Shown piece by piece: positions 8,301 to 17,439 of a DNA stretch of 64,000 nucleotides. The notes under the pieces were generated by a model. The model did not search any database, was not told the DNA's origin, and saw nothing but the letters and a program-made list of their open reading frames with translations. This DNA is from Bacillus sp. FJAT-42376 (GTDB lineage Bacteria > Bacillota > Bacilli > Bacillales > Bacillaceae): the NCBI RefSeq assembly GCF_003816055.1, contig NZ_CP033906.1:2728001-2792000 (forward strand), in the 5' to 3' direction. Position 1 is the stretch's first letter. Each line of letters opens with the position of its first letter. A program made the position numbers and the translations under genes.

Positions 8301-10972
8301 GCCTTTTTATCGTTTACAACTGCTTTCCATCCTGCTGGAGAGGCAGGAAGCTGAACTTTTTTCGCTGCTGTATTCGCATTGTAAATCACGACGATGTTCT
8401 TCCACTTGTCGCCGTTTGCATTATTTTTGAGCTGATAAGCGACCAAATTATCTTGCTTCTGCAGGATTTCCACATTCGCTTCTACCTGCTGTTTCCCAGT
8501 CATTTTAAAAGCAGGATGACTGTTGCGCAATTGGTATAAACCTTGATAGTACAGATTGACCTGGTCAAAATCCGAAACATTCTTCCAGCGGATCTGGTTG
8601 ATGGCATCAGGACTCCTGTAGCTGTTATGATCACCGTATTTTGTCCGCAGCATTTCATCACCGGCATGAATGAACGGAATGCCTTGAGCGGTAATGGCAA
8701 TTCCATTTGAAAGCAAAGAACGCTTAACGGTCTCGTTCGCAAGCTCGTCCTCTTTGTTTACTGCATGATATGGAGTGGCTGCAGCGACCGCCTCTTCTAC
8801 CGTTTTGTATCGATTAGCGTCTTCTCCCTGCAGTTTTCCGTCTTTTATATCCACGAAGCCCTCTTTTTCCTCAAGCCCCTGTGTTTTTATAATCTTATCC
8901 CACATATTTAAGTTGTCATGAGCGGTTACATAGTTAATGGATTCTGCGGGGGAATTCGTAAAATCGGTAATGGATCCTTTAACACCCGCTGCAATGGCTT
9001 CTTCTTTTCCCTTTTCTCCCGTTGCAAATCCTTTTGAAGCGTCATCGCTTCCGCCTTTGATTGCCCCGCGGATGTTATCGTTGAATACCGCAAACCCCTT
9101 GTCTTTCTGAGCACCTTTAGTGGTCTGGAGACTCTCTGCGAGCGGAGAACCGCCTGCCTGCCATGGCTCTCCATAAACAAGCATGGAAGGATCCACTTGT
9201 TCTTTCAATTCTTTTGTCAGCTGTTCCATCGTATTTACATCAATCAGACCCATTAAATCAAAACGGAATCCGTCTACACCGTATTCCTCAGCCCAATATT
9301 TCACTGAATCTTTAATATATTTTCTTACCATCGGTCTCTCGGAAGCTACTTCATTTCCGGTTCCGCTCCCGTTTGTATAAGTTCCGGCATCATTGCTTCT
9401 GTAATAATAGCCAGGCACTATTTTATTGAATGGACCGTTTTCAATTTCGAACGTATGGTTGTAGACAACGTCCATTACAACGCGAATCCCTTTATTGTGC
9501 AGAGCTTGTACCATTTCTTTAAATTCAAGAATCCTTGTTTTCGGATTGGCGGGATCTGTTGAGTAGGATCCTTCTGGAACATTAAAGTTCTGCGGATCAT
9601 ATCCCCAGTTAAACTTCGGCTCTTTGGATGAAGGATCATCCACCTTCAATTCATTCACTGTTTTGAAATCATAGGAAGGAAGTAAATGGACATAGGTAAT
9701 ACCCAAATTGGCAAGATGATCGATTCCTGTCGAATCGCCCTTGCTGTTTTTCGTCCCTGTTTCTGTAAACGCTTTAAATTTACCTTTGTTTTTCATACCC
9801 GAATCTTTGTCCGATGAGAAATCTCTTACATGCAGCTCATACAGAGAAGCATCGGCAGGTGATGAAACCTCCGGCTTGTCCATCGGCTTCCAATTCGCAG
9901 GATCTGTTTCGTCAAGGCTCACGACAGCAGACCTTTGGCCGTTCGCGCTGACTGCCTTTGCATAAGGATCGACTGCATAATTCACTTTTCCATCAGAGAA
10001 TTCGACCTTGTACATATAGAATTTTCCGTTTAGATCACCAGAAGCGGAGGCCGACCAAACTCCGTTTTCAGCTCTTTCCATGCTTTGCTCATTTCCATCT
10101 TTGTGCTGTTCTACTGTTCCCTGCTCTGTGTATGTACCAGCGCTGTCAAAAAGAACAAGACTGACTTTTTGAGCTGTGGGAGCCCATACTTTAAAGGTCG
10201 TATTTGAAGGTGTATAAGAGGATCCTAAATCATTTCCTGCATAGAAAAATTTTTTATCATCCAGCGCTTTTCTTACGGTTACCTTCTTTTTGCCGAATCG
10301 GGTGCTTTTTACAGAATAGGCATTCCTCACATCAATGGAACGGGAATCACCGATTAAAAGCATAACCTGGTTGTCTTTCACTTTTTTTGATTGTGCATCC
10401 ATTTCTTTTCCCGTTGTTTCATCGATAAGGGTAAAATCATTGATATCTTGTTCATTAAGAGGATGCGAGGAAGTGACCATGATCCGGTCCATGGAATCCA
10501 TCATCGCAGAAGTCATTCTTTCTCCTACATTTGCTTCTTCCCTGCTGTAATAGACAGCCGGATCCCCCTCCACGATATACGCTTCAGCAGCTTTTTCCCC
10601 TTCAGGAATCTGAATCACTCTCGTCATTTCCTGCGAAGTCCAGTTCCCCGGCCTGGCGATGACGTTAATTTTATTCGAAGCAGCTTCAACCTTGACTTGG
10701 GCAAAGCCATCTGTTACTTGACTGAAATCAACCTCTTTCCCATCTTTTCCATCTTCCCAAATCCATAAGTCCCAATCTTTCGCTTTCCCATCGTACCTGT
10801 AATAATTTAGTGTGAAGCTATACGTTTGCTGCGTCTGATCAGCATTTGCACCTTCCAATGCAACCGTTTGCAAATTAGACTGTGCAAACGCTGAAGGTAC
10901 ACCGCCTAACGTACTGAGTACGAGCAAAACGGCCAGTAAAGATGAAATAATTCCTTTAGCTCTCCCTTTCAT
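5324..10972 (-). CDS. Secreted amylopullulanase with two GH13 catalytic domains
   Basis: Giant extracellular starch-degrading enzyme, about 1882 residues from the ATG at 10972, which has GGGGGGAAGG upstream. Residues 1-30 are a signal peptide ending PSAFA. Order of domains: pullulanase-associated starch-binding domain; CBM48-like region; type I pullulanase GH13 with FNWGYDP (~457), DVVYNHT, GFRFDLMG (~570, nucleophile Asp), YGEPW (~602, acid Glu) and TAHDN (~684); two BIG2 immunoglobulin-like repeats (~940-1090); a second pullulanase-associated domain (~1097-1180); then an alpha-amylase GH13 with DVVLNHAG, FRVDTVKHVD (~1610), IGENFG (~1639) and SSHDEDG (~1703). All catalytic residues of both heads are present. 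Expected activities are alpha-1,6 debranching of pullulan and starch plus alpha-1,4 hydrolysis. It has its own upstream cre sites and lies alone between terminators, interrupting the ypiF-ypiB order of B. subtilis. Confidence 0.93.
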   Translation of the reverse strand: MKGRAKGIISSLLAVLLVLSTLGGVPSAFAQSNLQTVALEGANADQTQQTYSFTLNYYRYDGKAKDWDLWIWEDGKDGKEVDFSQVTDGFAQVKVEAASNKINVIARPGNWTSQEMTRVIQIPEGEKAAEAYIVEGDPAVYYSREEANVGERMTSAMMDSMDRIMVTSSHPLNEQDINDFTLIDETTGKEMDAQSKKVKDNQVMLLIGDSRSIDVRNAYSVKSTRFGKKKVTVRKALDDKKFFYAGNDLGSSYTPSNTTFKVWAPTAQKVSLVLFDSAGTYTEQGTVEQHKDGNEQSMERAENGVWSASASGDLNGKFYMYKVEFSDGKVNYAVDPYAKAVSANGQRSAVVSLDETDPANWKPMDKPEVSSPADASLYELHVRDFSSDKDSGMKNKGKFKAFTETGTKNSKGDSTGIDHLANLGITYVHLLPSYDFKTVNELKVDDPSSKEPKFNWGYDPQNFNVPEGSYSTDPANPKTRILEFKEMVQALHNKGIRVVMDVVYNHTFEIENGPFNKIVPGYYYRSNDAGTYTNGSGTGNEVASERPMVRKYIKDSVKYWAEEYGVDGFRFDLMGLIDVNTMEQLTKELKEQVDPSMLVYGEPWQAGGSPLAESLQTTKGAQKDKGFAVFNDNIRGAIKGGSDDASKGFATGEKGKEEAIAAGVKGSITDFTNSPAESINYVTAHDNLNMWDKIIKTQGLEEKEGFVDIKDGKLQGEDANRYKTVEEAVAAATPYHAVNKEDELANETVKRSLLSNGIAITAQGIPFIHAGDEMLRTKYGDHNSYRSPDAINQIRWKNVSDFDQVNLYYQGLYQLRNSHPAFKMTGKQQVEANVEILQKQDNLVAYQLKNNANGDKWKNIVVIYNANTAAKKVQLPASPAGWKAVVNDKKAGTGILEEIKGTEAQVQPLSMMVLYDEERTEKPVPSVLTVSSENIYMTAGESRMLQASVKDQFGGYLKDQKITWTSGDEEVAAADSRGKLTAKKNGKTNVTVSSGSLKTTVTVTVADIKPASIVLQGKDSVYESSSIQLQSTVKDQFGQTVGDPAIEWTSSNPKIASVSSSGEITGLSAGKAVVTAKIGSVSAQKQIEVKKYVQRFVEFTYKRADSQYDGWNIWTWQTGVEDGEKRFSSVTSNGAVAKFPIGPDTTKIGFVLRKGTDWAVKDPYGQDRYIDADLSQSVTKVTVTSGVGEFDTVPPVKGPVLAGGKLTFLYRDQELYETSSQEQIERVQVKINGKLFPMTYDAKHQYFSYILDELKEGNYEYTFLVTKDGKTTEISDPYNTGEDGKSVVKYVVPKINVSASAYPKKISSRENAVITVAAEAGEDAKITGMSIDLRALGGAENTPIDPALSEISVPVKDSITAGMKTLPIIVKDQYGNTHKGKVQLEVKPIQVSGSGKDQFDWDEARIYFMLTDRFYDGDPSNNDPNKENYDKKHPETYHGGDLAGITKKLDYLEDMGINTIWISPIVDNVDWNIRSGKEGPQYAYHGYWAKDFTKLDEHLGDMKTFQKLIDKAHDKGIKIMVDVVLNHAGYGVKDGGQKNIRNYPTIEDSLRFKDMLRDGGTDVIKGELAGLPDFKTEDPAVRDQIIKWQTDWLKNAKTKRGDTIDYFRVDTVKHVDSTTWSAFKNELTKIKPDFKLIGENFGASADNTGGYLNSGQMDSLLDFGFKNEAAAFIQGKVDETEANLEKRDKLINNTASLGQFLSSHDEDGFLYAHAKGDLSKQKIAASLQITSKGQPVIYYGEELGLSGKVGGDFDKGEFNENRYDMAWDRIKGNDLTVHYAKLLQTRKHYSKVFSKGDRKKVAGSNEDGYIVFSRKYESQELWIGINTGNTAKTVTLTIKDSKFPHVKDLYSNKDYKKSKDGKVTVEIPPRSDGGTVILTNWK

Positions 10973-10997
10973 TGCCTTCCCCCCATGATTCGGACTG

Positions 10998-11027
10998 TGA
11001 AATCGATTGCGCTTGCAAGCGGTTTCA
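10998..11027 (-). promoter_or_regulatory. CcpA catabolite-responsive element(s) upstream of the amylopullulanase gene
   Basis: TGCAAGCGGTTTCA at 11014-11027, read on either strand, matches the cre consensus TGWAANCGNTNWCA at 13 of 14 positions. A second, weaker cre-like site, TGAAATCGATTGCG, is at 10998-11011. They lie 25-55 bases upstream of the start codon, so CcpA binding would be expected to repress expression when glucose is present. Confidence 0.7.
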
Positions 11028-11110
11028 AGTTTTATTTTCACACGTTAATGAGATAAAATCAATCAGTTGCAGAAAATTGAGATAAATTTACTATCATTTA
11101 AAAATACAAG

Positions 11111-11136
11111 AAAAAAAGCCCTCGAAACCCGAGGAC
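11111..11136 (-). terminator. Terminator of ypiA-ypiB
   Basis: On the minus strand GTCCTCG pairs with CGAGGGC (one G-U pair) around a five-base loop and is followed by seven T residues. It lies eight bases past the ypiB stop. Confidence 0.8.
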
Positions 11137-11143
11137 TTTCAGC

Positions 11144-11683
11144 TTATTTTATCGCATTCAATTTGCTCGTTAATTCTTTGAATGCATGTTCATCATGGCG
11201 GTCCAGCGCTTCATCGATTAATTGAAGCAATTTATCTTTCTGATAGGACTGAATGGCACGTTCAAGCACTCTTTCGGCAATAAGGCGGTCTTTCTCATTT
11301 CCGTTTAAATGTTTCGGCAAAAATGGATTGGTTTCCATCACTGCAGCGTATTGCGGAGACTGATAGGACGATCTGAAATTAATCTGAATATAGAGCTCTT
11401 CATCCCTGTTTAACCGAATGTCGTGAAATGACTTTTCCGCATCCGTAGTCATGACATTTTCTTTGTAAAACCTGAATGGAACCTCTTCCACACAGTGGGT
11501 TGACATGATAATTCCGCGGGGACAATACTGAGCCTGCTCTACAAAATGGACTCTTTCCATCAATGCGTCATGGCTCATCAGGTAATTCAGAATCCATACG
11601 CATTCTCTTCGCTTTAGCTGATAGTGATTCAAAAACCATCTGATAAAATCTTTCTTCTCGTGAACAGATACAGGGGTCATCAT
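11144..11683 (-). CDS. ypiB: UPF0302 family protein YpiB
   Basis: 179 residues, the same length as B. subtilis YpiB. Soluble and acidic/basic mixed with no signal peptide; recognisable family stretches are [20 protein letters not shown] and the central [28 protein letters not shown] precedes the ATG. Follows ypiA by about 70 bases in the same direction and probably shares its promoter. Function unknown. Confidence 0.9.
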   Translation of the reverse strand: MMTPVSVHEKKDFIRWFLNHYQLKRRECVWILNYLMSHDALMERVHFVEQAQYCPRGIIMSTHCVEEVPFRFYKENVMTTDAEKSFHDIRLNRDEELYIQINFRSSYQSPQYAAVMETNPFLPKHLNGNEKDRLIAERVLERAIQSYQKDKLLQLIDEALDRHDEHAFKELTSKLNAIK

Positions 11684-11756
11684 TATCGTTCCCTCCTCTG
11701 CAAGAACGTTTCTATATATGAAAATTTCAACATCGAGAAATCAAAATCCTGCATTT

Positions 11757-13028
11757 TTACTGTTTAAATTCGTCTTCTAAATGCATCAATAATGCTTCAA
11801 TTTCGACATTGGCGGGATCTATGGATAGGATTCTTCTGAATAATTCCATCGCTTTTTGGCGATTTCCCTCTTCTACAAGGAAGCGGGCATATTCTTCAAG
11901 AAATTCAACGTGGTCTTTAAAGAATTTATATGCACGCTCATAATAGTCCGATGCCTGAGAAAAGTTTTCTGTTTCATTGTAGCTCTTGCCCAGCAGCCAG
12001 AAATATTGAGGATCTTCTTCTTCATATTTCATCACTTCCTCAAGCAGTTCAATAATCTCATCATACTGTTCCTGCTGGAGATAAATATTGGCAAGGATCA
12101 GAACTGCCTCAGCATGTCCGGGATCAATTGCTGCCGCTTCCCGCAGCAATTCAGCTGCTTTCTCAGGCTGCTGATTTTTCAGAGAGATTTTCCCCGCAAA
12201 TACGTACAGCTCTTTGTTGAATTCATCTTCCCGGATTCCCTCAAGGGCCGTATCCATGCTTTCGGTAAGCAATCCCTCTTCTTCATATGACCGGGCCAGC
12301 GGCAAATAAAGGGAGGAGAAGGATGGGTCAAGCTCTTTTAATTTTTCGAGCTGCTGGATCGCGGTTTTCGTCTGGCCCGCTCTTAATGCCGCGAGTCCGT
12401 ATCCGAATACCGAATGGGGATCAACCTTCTCAGCGATTGCTTTTTCATAATATGGCATGGCCGCTTCAAATTCTCCGGATCCGCTCAATGCATCTGCTAA
12501 ACGCTGGCTGATGCTCACCCCGGCGTATATCTCTGAAGTGAGTGCCGCTTTCTCATAGTAGGCAACAGCGGTTTTGTCATCACCGCTATGATAATAAAAT
12601 TCCCCCAGGGCAAAATCAATAAGCGGTTCATCAGGCAGCAGCTTTTTGGCCTCTTTTAGTTTTTTCTCACTGACTTCCTGCAGTCCCTGAAGCTGATACA
12701 AATCTGCCTGGAGAAGAAGAGCTTGCGGATAGGCAGCATCCTCCGGACTGATTTCCCCCAGAATGGAAATGGCTTCATCCTCCTGCTCCAAATCAATATA
12801 GGCTTCCGCCATAAGAAGGGATATATCCGTTTCATGAGGGTAAAGAAGGTGGAGATCGGTCAGCAGTTCCAAGGCCTGATCAGGCAGGCCCCACTCGTAA
12901 TATTTATCTGCCAATCGAAATTTTTCTTCATCATGAATAGAAGCCCTGATTTCGGAAAGTTTCCTTAATCCCTCTTCCGCTTCTCCATTTTCCACGAGGA
13001 TAATAGCTTCTTCTAAAGAGCTTGTCAC
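11757..13028 (-). CDS. ypiA: Tetratricopeptide-repeat protein YpiA
   Basis: 423-residue all-helical protein built from about eleven or twelve TPR units of 34 residues, e.g. AEAYIDLEQEDEAISILGEI and YERAYKFFKDHVEFLEEYAR. It is acidic, with no signal peptide or membrane segment, so probably a cytoplasmic scaffold for protein-protein contacts; the partner is unknown. GUG start with AAAGGAA about nine bases upstream. A sigma-A promoter is found about 150 bases upstream, giving a long leader. In B. subtilis it follows the aro operon directly; here about 830 bases without a recognisable gene intervene. Confidence 0.9.
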   Translation of the reverse strand: MTSSLEEAIILVENGEAEEGLRKLSEIRASIHDEEKFRLADKYYEWGLPDQALELLTDLHLLYPHETDISLLMAEAYIDLEQEDEAISILGEISPEDAAYPQALLLQADLYQLQGLQEVSEKKLKEAKKLLPDEPLIDFALGEFYYHSGDDKTAVAYYEKAALTSEIYAGVSISQRLADALSGSGEFEAAMPYYEKAIAEKVDPHSVFGYGLAALRAGQTKTAIQQLEKLKELDPSFSSLYLPLARSYEEEGLLTESMDTALEGIREDEFNKELYVFAGKISLKNQQPEKAAELLREAAAIDPGHAEAVLILANIYLQQEQYDEIIELLEEVMKYEEEDPQYFWLLGKSYNETENFSQASDYYERAYKFFKDHVEFLEEYARFLVEEGNRQKAMELFRRILSIDPANVEIEALLMHLEDEFKQ

Positions 13029-13182
13029 GCAGCATGTTCCTTTCTATAAAAGAGGCAGAGCAGGCGAAAAAGGGGAATGAACCGGCTCATGCCGATTATC
13101 CTCAAATCCAGACTGAAATGCATGGAACCGTCCGGCATTACCATACCCTGCCTCTATGAATTGTTATGGTTGGAATATGACT

Positions 13183-13211
13183 ATCATAATCGAGAAGCGG
13201 GATCGTTTCAA
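13183..13211 (-). promoter_or_regulatory. Sigma-A promoter of ypiA-ypiB
   Basis: TTGAAA (13206-13211) and TATGAT (13183-13188) on the minus strand are separated by 17 bases. Transcription would start near 13176, giving a leader of about 150 bases before the ypiA GUG. Confidence 0.65.
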
Positions 13212-13212
13212 C

Positions 13213-13762
13213 CGAATCGCTTAAACTGCCTCTTTTATAAACCCTTTGTCAGCATCTCCATCCAACACAGGATATCCCTTTAATAGCGGGTCCGGCTTTG
13301 CGTGATACCGGAGCATGTAATGATTCCCGGCAGGCGCGTTTTCAAAAGCACTTCTGTTCAGACATTGCCAATCTTCCATTTCATTCAGCCGATAGAGATT
13401 TCTTCAGATATCCAGTGCGGGCTCCCTGGCCGGACGGAAACGGGTACCGCCAGCTTATCGGAGCTTGTCTATTAAAAATGCACGGTTAAACTTGGCTGGT
13501 GATTCATACAGCTGGCGTTCGCTTCCATCAGCATAGCCTCGAAAAAAGTAAGTTGATCCGTCATGACAACAGTTTTTCATGGCGCCTCTTTATAAGACAA
13601 GTTATGCGAATGGACATATGATTATGACGGGGGCGCACTGGTTTAAATGCGGAGAAGATAAAAAGAAGCTTACAAGACTGTGATTTCTGATTTGTAATCC
13701 CACTTTGTCTGACTGTATCCGCTGCCTTATTCCGGCAGCGGAGCCACTTCCTCTTTAGAACA
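13213..13762. other. 550-base gene-poor stretch between the aro operon terminator and the ypiA promoter
   Basis: No reading frame here has both a ribosome-binding site and protein-like composition. It contains a fragment of the TTAAACTTGGCTG repeat (13486-13533) and an 8-bp GC-rich hairpin CCGCTGCC/GGCAGCGG at 13718-13741 without a T-run. The low coding signal and repeat debris suggest decayed or inserted DNA. Confidence 0.6.
13486..13533 (+). repeat. Remnant of the dispersed TTAAACTTGGCTG Bacillus repeat
   Basis: TTAAACTTGGCTGGTGATT followed by GCGTTCGCTTCCATCA resembles the left end and inner part of the mini-element at 51726-51781, and the interspersed repeat I recall from several Bacillus genomes. 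This copy is degenerate and lacks a clear right end. Confidence 0.45.
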
Positions 13763-13805
13763 CAAAACCCAGGATCGCTCAAATAATCTGCGTTCCTGGG
13801 TTTTT
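13763..13805 (-). terminator. Terminator of the aro-trp supraoperon, a repeated ACCCAGG hairpin
   Basis: Minus-strand AAAACCCAGG pairs with CCTGGGTTTT, with an additional CGC/GCG pairing inside. It lies 56 bases past the aroA (EPSP synthase) stop and has T-runs on both strands. ACCCAGGATCGCTCA is shared exactly with the hairpin at 35951-35992. Confidence 0.8.
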
Positions 13806-13860
13806 GACTCAATATCGTCTCTCGGCAGAACTTTTCAAACTGCTTCATTCCCTAAGCAGA

Positions 13861-15147
13861 TTATTGTTCGTTTACCCGCTTTAAGTCCGTGAAAAAGTCC
13901 GGATAAGATACTTTAATCGCATCAGCCCCAGACAGGTCAAGAGGACTTTCTGTCAGACAGGCAGCAATGGCCAGCATCATACCAATCCGATGATCACCGT
14001 GGCTCGATACCTCTGCCCCGCCTTTTAAAATTGCAGGACCATTAATAATCATTCCATCTTCAGTAGCTTCGATGTCGGCTCCAAGCTTTTTGAGCTCGTT
14101 TACGACAGTATCAATCCGGTTTGTTTCTTTTACTTTCAATTCTTCTGCATCTTTTATAATTGTTTTTCCTTCAGCCTGTGTTGCCATCAGGGCAATTACT
14201 GGAATTTCATCGATTAGCTTTGGAATCAAGTCTCCGGAAATGGTGATTCCCTTTAAATTCGACGTTTCGATTGTAATGTCTGCCATAGGCTCATATGTTG
14301 AAGTTTTGAGTTCAGTCACCTGGATAACCGCACCCATTTGCTCAAGAACCTCCAGAATACCTGAACGGGTAGGATTAATTCCCACTCTTCGCAACACAAG
14401 TTTGCTGTTCGGCACGATGGCACCGGCAGCCAAAAAAAAGGCGGCAGAGGAAATATCTCCAGGTACTTCAATCCTTGCACCCTTCAAGTGCTGTCCGCCT
14501 TTTACAGAAACGGTCAATCCTTCCTCTTTCACACTTGCTCCGAACGATTTCAGCATTCTTTCTGTATGATCTCTGGATTTATGGGGCTCTGTAACACTTG
14601 TCCAATCCCCATCTGTACGAAGGCCCGCAAGCAGAATAGCCGATTTCACCTGGGCGCTTGCAACAGAAGATTCATAGCTGATTCCTTTTAGCTTTCCTCC
14701 TCTTACAGAAATTGGTGTCAGGTTCCCCCGTTCTCTGCCATCGATGGAAGCTCCCATCTGTTTGAGTGGCTCTGTTACTCTCTTCATCGGCCTTTTAGCG
14801 ATGGATTCATCCCCAATCAGACAGGAGTGAAAAGAAGTTCCCGCGAGAAGACCTAAAATAAGCCGTGTTGTGGTGCCTGAATTGCCGACATCCAAAATGT
14901 CTGAAGGCTCAACGAGTCCATCTATTCCCTTTCCCGTCACTTCCACATTTGTTCCATCCACTTTAATGTCTGCTCCCATGCTTCTAAAACAGGAAATCGT
15001 GCTTAGGCAGTCCGCTCCATTTAAGAAATTCGTGATCACGGTTTTTCCTTCTGCAATCGAACCGAACATCACGGCACGGTGGGAAATGGATTTGTCGCCG
15101 GGTATCTGGATTTCTCCCTTAAGCCCGCTGCTTGAATAAAGTTTCAT
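13861..15147 (-). CDS. aroA: 3-phosphoshikimate 1-carboxyvinyltransferase (EPSP synthase; B. subtilis AroE)
   Basis: 428 residues, the same length as B. subtilis AroE. Transfers the enolpyruvyl group of PEP to shikimate-3-phosphate, the sixth step to chorismate. Family signatures present: [20 protein letters not shown] near residue 20, [19 protein letters not shown] near 90, [15 protein letters not shown] near 120, and [20 protein letters not shown] near 330. The GDKSISHR and LAGTSFHS pattern is the glyphosate-tolerant class II type. TAGGAGG seven bases before the ATG at 15147 sets the start. It is the last gene of the supraoperon, 11 bases after tyrA, and is followed by a terminator. Confidence 0.97.
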   Translation of the reverse strand: MKLYSSSGLKGEIQIPGDKSISHRAVMFGSIAEGKTVITNFLNGADCLSTISCFRSMGADIKVDGTNVEVTGKGIDGLVEPSDILDVGNSGTTTRLILGLLAGTSFHSCLIGDESIAKRPMKRVTEPLKQMGASIDGRERGNLTPISVRGGKLKGISYESSVASAQVKSAILLAGLRTDGDWTSVTEPHKSRDHTERMLKSFGASVKEEGLTVSVKGGQHLKGARIEVPGDISSAAFFLAAGAIVPNSKLVLRRVGINPTRSGILEVLEQMGAVIQVTELKTSTYEPMADITIETSNLKGITISGDLIPKLIDEIPVIALMATQAEGKTIIKDAEELKVKETNRIDTVVNELKKLGADIEATEDGMIINGPAILKGGAEVSSHGDHRIGMMLAIAACLTESPLDLSGADAIKVSYPDFFTDLKRVNEQ

Positions 15148-15158
15148 ATTTATTCCTC

Positions 15159-16262
15159 CTAGCCAAAAAACGTTCCGTAATTTGTATATTTGGCGATGCA
15201 CGTTTTCGCGCGCTCGCGGTCTGCTTCTCTTTGAAAGCTAATCCGCAGCACTCCATTTATATCCTCTCTCGTTTCAATGATGCGAATATTGGTTATGCTG
15301 ATGCTTTCTTTAGCAAGATAGCCTGTAATTTCTGAGATGACCCCCGGATAATCGGGCACATCAATGTACAAATCATAAAAAGAAGGAATTGCTCCCTGCT
15401 GCTTAACAGGGAGACCGTCCCGGAATTCTTTTGCATCATAAAAGTATGTAAGTATTTTCGCGCCGTCCTCTTCCCTGATCAAGTGACGGACATGCTCCAT
15501 TTCCTTCATCCATTGCTCTAAAAGCTTGAGCATATGTTCTTTGTTCTGCAGAAGGATATCACGCCACATTTCCGGGCTGCTGGAAGCAATCCTTGTAATA
15601 TCCCGGAAGCCTCCCGCTGCAAGCCGCCTTGTCAGCGGATATTCCTCCTCATGCTGCACAGCCTGATGAACAAGACCTGCTGCAACAATATGAGGGAAAT
15701 GGCTGATTACGCCTGTTACTAAATCATGTTCTTTAGGTGTCATGGTAACGAAATTCGCTTTTGTACCGGAAAAAAGGTTTTTTAATTCTTCTGCATAGGG
15801 TTTATGCTCTTCAAGATGATGACATAAAACGTAAAAAGCATTTTCAAACAAATGGGCTTTTGCGGCTGAAACTCCTGATTTATGGGATCCTGCCATTGGA
15901 TGACCGCCGATAAAAATAATGTTCTCACTGAACACCTTTTTAGCATGGCGGTCAATTGTTTCCTTTGTGCTTCCGACATCGGTTATAATGACTTGTTTTT
16001 TTAGCGGAAGCCTGCTTAATTCGCTCATAATCAGCAGCGTCTGCTGCACAGGAGCAGACAGAATGATGCAGTCTGCTTCTCTCGCACCTTCCTCTATTGA
16101 CGAAACAGCTTCATCAATGACGCCTAATGTAACAGCGAGCTGTGCTTGCTCCGGATCAATATCCAGACCTGTTATTTTACAGGAAGGATGCTCCTTTTTA
16201 ATCGCCATAGCCAAAGATCCGCCAATCAAACCGAGTCCGATAAAAAATACGTGATTTCTCAT
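15159..16262 (-). CDS. tyrA: Prephenate dehydrogenase
   Basis: Oxidises and decarboxylates prephenate to 4-hydroxyphenylpyruvate for tyrosine synthesis. The N terminus has the dinucleotide fold [18 protein letters not shown]; catalytic-region motifs [12 protein letters not shown] and [19 protein letters not shown] are present; the last ~75 residues form an ACT regulatory domain ([20 protein letters not shown]), consistent with feedback by tyrosine. I prefer the ATG at 16262, ten bases after AGGA, over a GTG three codons earlier that overlaps that site. Between hisC and aroA as in B. subtilis. Confidence 0.96.
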   Translation of the reverse strand: MRNHVFFIGLGLIGGSLAMAIKKEHPSCKITGLDIDPEQAQLAVTLGVIDEAVSSIEEGAREADCIILSAPVQQTLLIMSELSRLPLKKQVIITDVGSTKETIDRHAKKVFSENIIFIGGHPMAGSHKSGVSAAKAHLFENAFYVLCHHLEEHKPYAEELKNLFSGTKANFVTMTPKEHDLVTGVISHFPHIVAAGLVHQAVQHEEEYPLTRRLAAGGFRDITRIASSSPEMWRDILLQNKEHMLKLLEQWMKEMEHVRHLIREEDGAKILTYFYDAKEFRDGLPVKQQGAIPSFYDLYIDVPDYPGVISEITGYLAKESISITNIRIIETREDINGVLRISFQREADRERAKTCIAKYTNYGTFFG

Positions 16263-16343
16263 TGCGGGCACATCCTATCGTTATGTAAAAATCTCCTGGC
16301 TGATCAAGCCTATGTAAGGGTCTGCTGAAGAGGCACGCGCCTC

Positions 16344-17423
16344 TTACAGCAGAGTTTTCAGCAGCTCAATGATTTCCCTGTTCTGCCCTTCAGAACCGAC
16401 AGTGATTCTTAGTGATGTCGGAAATCCGAGTGCAGCACCGGATCTGACAATATATCCCCGTTCAAGCAGCTGCTGGAATAAGGAATTTGCATCCTGATTG
16501 AAGTCAATGAGGATAAAATTCCCTTCAGAAGGGTAATAGGAAAGATTATTTTCCTCGCAAAATGCATAATATTGCTTCAAACCCGCACGATTTCGCTCAC
16601 GGCAGGTTTGAATAAACTCCTGATCATCCAGTGCAGCAAGGGCAGCGGCTTGAGCAATCCTGCTTGTATTAAATGGCTCTCTTGCAGGCTCAATCATTTG
16701 AACGAGCTTCCTGCACCCAATTCCATACCCGATTCTTAAGGCAGCAAGGCCGTATGCTTTGGAAAACGTTCTGAGAATCATCACATTTTCATATGTTTGC
16801 AGGTAAGGAACCGAATCTGGATAATCCTCTGCCGTAACGTATTCAGCATACGCTTCATCAAGGACAACCAGTACGGACGGCGGCACTTTTTTCAGAAAGG
16901 CTTCCATACTGCTTTTATTTACATAATTTCCTGTTGGATTATTCGGGCTGCATACCCAGACAACCTTCGTGTAATCATCAATTGCCTCAAGCATAGCATC
17001 CAAATCATGCTCGCCTGCTTTTAGAGGAACCTCTCTGATTTCTGCATTTTCAATTATGGCATTATGTCTGTATTGCGGAAAAGTCGGTGTTGCCATAACG
17101 GTGTTGGAATTTTGGTCCAGCAGCGCTCTGCAAATGATTTGGACGATTTCATCTGATCCATTTCCAAAGATGAGCTGATCTTGATCGACTCCCACCATAC
17201 TTGAAAGTTTCTCACGCAGTTCCGCGCTGTATCCATCCGGATAAAGCGCAAGCTGGCTGATCTCCCTTTCAACGGCTTGTTTCACTTTCGCTGAACTCCC
17301 ATAAGGATTTTCATTGGATGCCAATTTTACAATATGGTCCAATCCATATTCCTTTTTCACCTCATCAATGGGCTTTCCCGGCTGATACGGCTTCAAGTTG
17401 AGAAGCTGGCTTTTCACTTCCAT
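16344..17423 (-). CDS. hisC: Histidinol-phosphate/aromatic aminotransferase
   Basis: 359-residue PLP enzyme of the class I/II aminotransferases. In B. subtilis this trp-linked HisC serves both histidine synthesis (imidazoleacetol-phosphate to histidinol-phosphate) and transamination of phenylpyruvate and hydroxyphenylpyruvate. Visible motifs: LASNENPYG near residue 36, [19 protein letters not shown] near 160, DEAYAEY near 190, and the PLP lysine in [16 protein letters not shown] near 220. AGGAGAGG precedes the ATG. Follows trpA by 16 bases, so it is co-transcribed with trp. Confidence 0.97.
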   Translation of the reverse strand: MEVKSQLLNLKPYQPGKPIDEVKKEYGLDHIVKLASNENPYGSSAKVKQAVEREISQLALYPDGYSAELREKLSSMVGVDQDQLIFGNGSDEIVQIICRALLDQNSNTVMATPTFPQYRHNAIIENAEIREVPLKAGEHDLDAMLEAIDDYTKVVWVCSPNNPTGNYVNKSSMEAFLKKVPPSVLVVLDEAYAEYVTAEDYPDSVPYLQTYENVMILRTFSKAYGLAALRIGYGIGCRKLVQMIEPAREPFNTSRIAQAAALAALDDQEFIQTCRERNRAGLKQYYAFCEENNLSYYPSEGNFILIDFNQDANSLFQQLLERGYIVRSGAALGFPTSLRITVGSEGQNREIIELLKTLL

Positions 17424-17439
17424 TTTTTAAACACCTCTC

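Noticed and set aside
13561..13848. 95-codon minus-strand frame after aroA
   Set aside because: It runs through the operon terminator hairpin, is Cys/Arg-rich without pattern, and has no ribosome site.
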